Source: Saprospiraceae bacterium (GTDB lineage Bacteria > Bacteroidota > Bacteroidia > Chitinophagales > Saprospiraceae). Taken from it: a stretch of 10,740 nt of DNA. Where the stretch lies: contig JALVCY010000375.1 in assembly GCA_027009605.1 (NCBI GenBank), positions 1-10,740 on the forward strand, in the 5' to 3' direction. This document shows positions 8,101 through 10,740 of the stretch, piece by piece. The position numbers were made by a program, and so were the translations under genes. Within the stretch, counting starts at the first letter, position 1, and the number at the start of each line of letters is the position of its first letter. The notes beneath the pieces are model-generated. The model was not told where the DNA came from. It saw only the letters and a list, made by a program, of their open reading frames with translations, and made no database searches.

Positions 8101-9459
8101 CAACACCCCAAATGCTGCGGAACTATAGATTTTGGACGTAGATTTTTTAACGACATCATCCATACCTTTCTGGGTCAGTTTTTGTCCGACATAACCAATC
8201 GTTAAGGTATGCAATAAGCCTTCCACAATAATCACCGCCCCGTCTATCACTATTCCAAAATCAATAGCACCCAAGGACATTAAATTGGCAGAAATCCCAA
8301 AGTATCTCATCATCGTCAAAGCAAATAGCAAAGACAACGGGATAACGGATGCGACCACCAAGCCCGCACGCAAATTACCTAGTAGTAATAATAATACAAA
8401 GACAACAATCAGTCCGCCTTCTACCAAATTCCGTTCTACGGTACTAATCGTTCTAGCGATTAATTGAGAGCGATCAAGATAAGGATAAAGATGCACCCCT
8501 TTCGGCAAACTGGTCTGTATTTTAGCGACCCTTTCTTTGACATTTTCTAACGCTTCCGAAGTATTAGCTCCTTTCAACATCAATGTAATACCACCAACGA
8601 CTTCTCCCTGTCCATCCATGGTCATAGCACCATATCGCTTAGCACTTCCGATACTAAGTTTAGCCACATCTCCAATCGTAATAACGACCCCATTTTTTCT
8701 GGCAACAGACACTTGACTAATTTCTGCTATGGTTTGAAGTCGCCCGGCTGTCCGAATATAATAGGAATAAGGCCCTTTTTCAATGTAACTACCACCACTA
8801 TTTTGGTTATTGGCTTTCAATGCTTGAATGACATCTTGCATGGTCAGCTGATAGGTTTTTAGTGCAAACGGATTCACGGACACTTCATACTGCTTCAAAT
8901 TACCACCAAAACTACTCACTTCAATAATCCCTTTGGTGCCATTCAATTGTCTCTTCACAATCCAATCCTGAATGGTTCGCAATTCGGTAATATCATACTG
9001 CCCAGTATGGGCGCTATCTACCGTCAAAACATACTGATAGATTTCGCCTAAACCCGTAGTTATGGGCATCAACTCCGGCTCTGCCAACCCTTCGGGCAAC
9101 TCACCTTTTGCAATATTCAGCTGCTCTTGGACATATTGCCGCGCTAACATGCCGTCCATATCTTCTTCAAATACGACCGTCACCACAGACAGTCCATATC
9201 TAGAAATAGAGCGCACTTCTACGACACCTGGCAGATTAGTCATGGCGGCTTCGATGGGATAAGTGATTAATTGCTCAATTTCTTGAGGGGCAAGTGTTGG
9301 TGATGTACTCACCACTTGTACTTGGTTATTGGTAATATCCGGCACGGCATCCAATGGAATTTTCGTTGCCGAAAAAACACCTAGAATAGCCAAGGCTAAG
9401 ACACCCAAAATAACCAAAAGCTTATTCTCTAAGGAGAATTCAATTATTTTGTCAAACAT
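5164..9459 (-). CDS. czcA: CusA/CzcA-family heavy-metal RND pump fused to a TolC-like outer-membrane domain
   Basis: This 1431-residue protein is a proton-driven metal exporter of the HME-RND family with an added C-terminal channel domain. From MFDKIIEFSL: TM1 at about 13-30, first porter region 40-330, TM2-6 about 346-502, TM7 about 536-556, second porter/docking region 557-870, TM8-12 about 873-1028. The proton-relay motif DFGIVIDGAVIIVE (400-413) keeps Asp400, Asp406 and Glu413 and is the form known for divalent-metal pumps. Aligned from memory, the three CusA metal-binding Met positions are Gln573, Asp626 or a near neighbour, and Glu674, arguing against Cu(I)/Ag(I). After TM12 a basic stretch (RKKWKSK), a hydrophobic segment and GQAQ resemble a signal peptide. 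Residues about 1055-1431 are a TolC-like domain (MTEAEVISYALSNHPAI, then long coiled helices). The frame extends 15 codons upstream to 9504, but MFDK is the family start. It is continuous, so the fusion is not a sequencing split. Confidence 0.93.
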   Translation of the reverse strand: MFDKIIEFSLENKLLVILGVLALAILGVFSATKIPLDAVPDITNNQVQVVSTSPTLAPQEIEQLITYPIEAAMTNLPGVVEVRSISRYGLSVVTVVFEEDMDGMLARQYVQEQLNIAKGELPEGLAEPELMPITTGLGEIYQYVLTVDSAHTGQYDITELRTIQDWIVKRQLNGTKGIIEVSSFGGNLKQYEVSVNPFALKTYQLTMQDVIQALKANNQNSGGSYIEKGPYSYYIRTAGRLQTIAEISQVSVARKNGVVITIGDVAKLSIGSAKRYGAMTMDGQGEVVGGITLMLKGANTSEALENVKERVAKIQTSLPKGVHLYPYLDRSQLIARTISTVERNLVEGGLIVVFVLLLLLGNLRAGLVVASVIPLSLLFALTMMRYFGISANLMSLGAIDFGIVIDGAVIIVEGLLHTLTIGYVGQKLTQKGMDDVVKKSTSKIYSSAAFGVLIILLVFIPILTLEGTEGKTFRPMAQTVGFAIFGSLILSLTYVPVIASLFLKKKIKASNSIADKLMRFLRKLYLPSIQFTLKKPAFILLFGLLSFLYTVLAFNTLGAEFVPTLEEGDIAMQQSIKPGSSLQESIHTSSLAEKILLENFPEVKHVISKIGTAEVPTDPMAIEDADVMIIMKDKDEWVSATTREEMMDKMKEKLAHITWASFEFTQPIQLRFNELMTGAKSDISVKLFGEDVAMLKSKADEAALIIEKIQGAGDVKVDQTDGLQQLNIKYNRQRLAQYGVSVEDVNQVIRSAYAGEFVGSIFEEERKFDLVVRVNRASREKLDLNQLTIMSADGVPLPISEVATVQSIEGPMLITREQARRFINIGINVRDRDVASLVADIAQKLDAELVLPAGYEFQYGGQYKNLENASKRLMVAVPIALFLILLLLFMAFGNVADALTIFIAVPLSAVGGVIALQLRGMPFSISSGIGFIALFGVSVLNGIVLLSAIKQLNVNEFTSLKELIASASVSRLRPVLMTALVAALGFIPMALSTGSGAEVQRPLATVVIGGLVSSTLLTLLILPTIYYLINRKKWKSKLSLVIMLLVGFAWNGQAQTQMTEAEVISYALSNHPAIQNNQLEANMERLNKKAIGALAPLEMGYDGGQLNAKDYDHAFSIKQDVSSLLQKKGQASYYDKKAQAISYRSTLMENQLEYDLKLAFNEWSYWQNNLATWQELDSIYEQLKTVVALRLSAGEVDFSEEALLRVRMLALKTKLQLLAQKALSSEYAIHQLANLEKDVQLVPTKFLAHASSEFELSVEDSPFWKAYQLEGQVLEEAAKLNKRLSKQPNLSVGYQFQSIENVYGFHGFSVGVGIPLDRRKSRVRRQQIDLERQQLNNSREFEANSIQMKIQRLNNELALLKQSMQQFEQLEIKSKSWQTKLLKQYELGEIDFLRFSQIQEQFIQNKSDYLELVKAWNAAQLQLSFLTQKTK

Positions 9460-9481
9460 TAGTTCAATTTTTTGTATGGAA

Positions 9482-9509
9482 GTGCATTGGACAAAGACAT
9501 CCAATCCAC
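9482..9509 (-). promoter_or_regulatory. Hairpin in the leader between the small protein and the pump
   Basis: GTG-C-ATTGGA (482-491) pairs with TCCAAT-C-CAC (500-509; add 9000 to each) across an 8-nt loop, with one C-C mismatch. On the minus-strand mRNA this stem ends about 22 nt before the pump start codon at 9459. It has no T-run, so it is not an intrinsic terminator. It could affect translation or mRNA processing between the two genes, or be chance. Confidence 0.25.
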
Positions 9510-9565
9510 GAAAAGAATAGACTAAGCAAAAACCTAGTCACTAGAAAAAAGAAGTAAAATTAAAA

Positions 9566-9952
9566 TCAAGCCGATATCGGGGGACCCCGATCAACTTGGC
9601 ACAGACAAAACCTAAAGTCTTGATAATCAGCTAGGTAAAGAAATGAATCTGAAGAAAAGACTTCTCCCATTTTTTCCGAAAGGTCTAACCAAGAGACCAA
9701 AGGAACAATGTCCAATAATCCGCAAATAGTTATCTTTTCAGAAAAATCAACTTTATGCTTGGAAAAAAACTCAAGATGTCCATCTCCCATATCCATATCA
9801 AAAGCATCCGCAAGAAGATCCCAAACGGATTGGTTCTCGACTGAGATGGAATTAGAGGCAACTGGCTCTTGGTGAAAATGTGGAGTCACATTGTGCAGCG
9901 CAATTATCATTGCGGCAAGACATAGAAAGATATAACTAGCTCTTTTAAGCAT
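9566..9952 (-). CDS. Small secreted His-containing protein at the head of the efflux operon
   Basis: This 128-residue protein has an N-terminal hydrophobic segment (residues 4-19, SYIFLCLAAMIIALHN) that is probably a signal peptide, though it may stay as an anchor. A His-bearing motif follows directly (HNVTPHFHQE, 20-29), then an acidic Asp/Met/His stretch (DMDMGDGHLEFF, 52-63) and the end CQVDRGPPISA. I know of no named domain. Small exported proteins with a PH-x-H motif after the signal often precede metal-efflux genes in Bacteroidota, so a periplasmic metal-handling role is plausible but unproven. The pump starts 106 bp downstream on the same strand. The frame is open upstream to 10006, but a promoter-like box at 9974-9981 lies inside that extension and the Met at 9952 opens a clean signal peptide, so 9952 was chosen. 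Confidence 0.75.
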   Translation of the reverse strand: MLKRASYIFLCLAAMIIALHNVTPHFHQEPVASNSISVENQSVWDLLADAFDMDMGDGHLEFFSKHKVDFSEKITICGLLDIVPLVSWLDLSEKMGEVFSSDSFLYLADYQDFRFCLCQVDRGPPISA

Positions 9953-9973
9953 TGTAAATTTGTAGACTGGGCG

Positions 9974-9981
9974 CAAAGATA
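9974..9981 (-). promoter_or_regulatory. Bacteroidota-type -7 promoter box (TATCTTTG)
   Basis: On the minus strand TATCTTTG fits the TAnnTTTG consensus of Bacteroidota housekeeping promoters and is followed by CGCCC, a common continuation. It lies about 21 bp upstream of the small-protein start at 9952, so transcription would begin between them, giving a short leader. A convincing TTTG or TTG element about 20 bp further upstream is missing; the sequence there is TGACATT. It is probably the promoter of the efflux operon. Confidence 0.5.
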
Positions 9982-10030
9982 GGTAAAATATTTGATTTAA
10001 TGTCATTTGCAGTGTATTCTTTTTAAAAAT

Positions 10031-10195
10031 GAGTCTTCTCCGAAAAGCCTAGTTTTTGAAATAGTTGGAAAGGTTGCCAAATAATTATTCTGATTGAGTG
10101 CTTACTGTTCAGTGAGTCCGCTCCGAAAAGTCGGTTTTTTGAAATAGCTTGGAAAGTTGCCAAATTTTATTCTGGATACATGCTTTCTGTTCAAT
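10031..10195 (-). repeat. Two tandem ~83-bp units, each a right-half copy of the dispersed repeat (E1, E2)
   Basis: Units at 10031-10113 and 10114-10195 align with each other along their full length. Shared blocks are GAGTC, CTCCGAAAAG, TTTTTGAAATAG, TTGGAAAG, GTTGCCAAAT, ATTCTG and CTGTTCA. Read on the minus strand, each runs from CAGAATAAAATTTGGCAAC (E1 diverged) to CTTTTCGGAGNNGACTCA, the arm and tail of repeat copies B and C. They lie just upstream of the efflux-operon promoter box. No ORF is present. Confidence 0.65.
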
Positions 10196-10314
10196 TGTTC
10201 AAGCGTTCAATCGTTCAACTGATTGCACATAACTAGTTGATTTTCAGTACTTTCGATTGAACAGTTGAACAGTTGATTGCCAGCACTTTCAATTGAACAG
10301 TTGAACGATTGAAC
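10189..10314. repeat. Array of 8-bp GTTCAANN units in both orientations
   Basis: Four tandem units fill 10189-10220 (GTTCAATT, GTTCAAGC, GTTCAATC, GTTCAACT). Inverted units (NNTTGAAC) follow at 10255-10270 (two, plus a degenerate third to 10278) and 10291-10314 (three). The segment GTTCAATCGTTCAACTG (10205-10221) is a perfect 17-bp inverted match to 10298-10314. A 34-bp stretch is also directly repeated with a 36-bp step (10237-10270 and 10273-10306, four mismatches). This could be a decayed minisatellite, a hairpin element or a multi-site binding region. It does not code for protein. Confidence 0.7.
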
Positions 10315-10332
10315 AAAATTAGTCAAAGCCCC

Positions 10333-10387
10333 AAAACAGAATAAAATTTGGTGGTTTTAGAATAGAATACTTTTCGGTGTGAACTCA
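10333..10387 (+). repeat. Dispersed repeat copy D (right half)
   Basis: AAAACAGAATAAAATTTGG (10333-10351) matches the right arm of copy C, and ATACTTTTCGGTGTGAACTCA near 10367-10387 matches the conserved tail. The spacing between arm and tail is shorter than in copies B and C. It sits in the same gap as the tandem copies E1 and E2 but in the opposite orientation. Confidence 0.5.
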
Positions 10388-10579
10388 AAAATTAAATATT
10401 TTATATCCAACAAATTTTATCAGCAACAAGATCAGAATTAAAATAAGTTTCGGCATTCCTGTGTTACGGTTTTCTGGTATAACATCAAATAAATAGGTGA
10501 ATACCAAGAATTTGGTAGTTAAAACCGCCACTACCTTAAGGAAGACCAACAAAAACAATTTAGCCCTCCATTCCAGCAA
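10385..10579 (-). CDS. Doubtful small hydrophobic ORF
   Basis: An open frame of 64 codons would encode two membrane helices separated by DVIPENRNTGMPK. The amino-acid pattern looks like a real small membrane protein, but the only full-length start is TTG, placed directly after an in-frame TAA. The first internal ATG leaves only 24 residues. The end overlaps repeat copy D by a few bases. It may be a decayed gene fragment or a chance frame, and no function can be assigned. Confidence 0.25.
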   Translation of the reverse strand: MLEWRAKLFLLVFLKVVAVLTTKFLVFTYLFDVIPENRNTGMPKLILILILLLIKFVGYKIFNF

Positions 10580-10588
10580 TTAAAAACC

Positions 10589-10596
10589 TAACTTTG
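10589..10596 (+). promoter_or_regulatory. Possible -7 promoter box (TAACTTTG) for the right-edge gene
   Basis: TAACTTTG matches TAnnTTTG on the plus strand and is followed by GCG. It lies about 95 bp upstream of the ATG at 10692. No clear upstream TTTG or TTG partner was found at the usual spacing, so this is tentative. Confidence 0.35.
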
Positions 10597-10691
10597 GCGT
10601 TTTATCTCCACTTTCCGGCAAAGGAAGCTAGAGCTAAAAAAATAATCGTACAAGTCCTTTTGCGAAAGCACTCACTAATACCACCAAACTA

Positions 10692-10740
10692 ATGAACAAA
10701 TTCAAAGCAATCCTTCTCATTTTGCTAAGCTTAAGCCTTT
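10692..10740 (+). CDS. Start of a plus-strand gene with a signal-peptide-like N-terminus (partial)
   Basis: An ATG opens a frame that leaves the window after 16 residues: MNKFKAILLILLSLSL. Lys-rich positions followed by an unbroken hydrophobic run are typical of a signal peptide or lipoprotein signal. Nothing more can be said of the product. It diverges from the minus-strand efflux operon, with the repeat-rich gap between them. Confidence 0.6.
   Translation, partial: MNKFKAILLILLSLSL

Noticed and set aside
9460..9504. Upstream start of the pump at 9504
   Set aside because: The 15 extra residues (MDVFVQCTSIQKIEL) do not match the family N-terminus, which begins at MFDKIIEFSL, and they lie in the leader hairpin.
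10189..10314. CRISPR-like array
   Set aside because: Units are only 8 bp, contiguous, and present in both orientations with no unique spacers.

Overview
The window reads as a chromosomal stretch from a member of the Bacteroidota, possibly Saprospirales-like, though the family is a guess. The evidence is an A+T-rich sequence, lipoproteins with acidic residues after the lipidated Cys, TAnnTTTG-type promoter boxes instead of E. coli -10 boxes, few Shine-Dalgarno sequences, and a CusA/CzcA-type pump fused to a TolC-like domain, an arrangement I remember as common in this phylum. Almost all genes lie on the minus strand, so the biological reading order is right to left.

Right part (about 4020-9981, minus): a heavy-metal efflux operon. 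A promoter-like box at 9974-9981 precedes a small secreted His-containing protein (9566-9952). Then come an RND pump fused to an outer-membrane-factor domain (5164-9459) and, one base later, a lipoprotein periplasmic adaptor (4020-5162). Together these supply inner-membrane pump, adaptor and outer-membrane channel. Motifs in the pump favour divalent cations (Zn/Co/Cd class) over Cu(I)/Ag(I).

Middle (2497-3793, minus): an ECF-type sigma factor followed after 4 bp by a three-helix membrane protein of unknown function, a candidate membrane-bound partner or anti-sigma factor. A possible terminator lies just downstream.

Left part (543-2262, minus): a DUF2202 ferritin-like lipoprotein and a single-heme cytochrome c lipoprotein with an unassigned helical C-terminal domain. 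At the far left is the C-terminal end of an unrecognised plus-strand gene (2-175), followed by an 80-bp palindrome and a probable bidirectional terminator. At the far right a plus-strand gene begins with a signal-peptide-like start (10692-10740).

The most unusual content is non-coding. A dispersed repeat family occurs in at least six full or partial copies in the intergenic gaps (about 369-416, 1436-1590, 3830-3981, 10031-10093, 10114-10174, 10333-10387). It has perfect 17-19 bp inverted arms around CAAAATTTTATTCTGTTT and a conserved tail near CTTTTCGGAGTGGACTCA. The 10.0-10.4 kb gap also holds an array of 8-bp GTTCAANN units in both orientations. No tRNA, rRNA, CRISPR array or transposase gene was seen.
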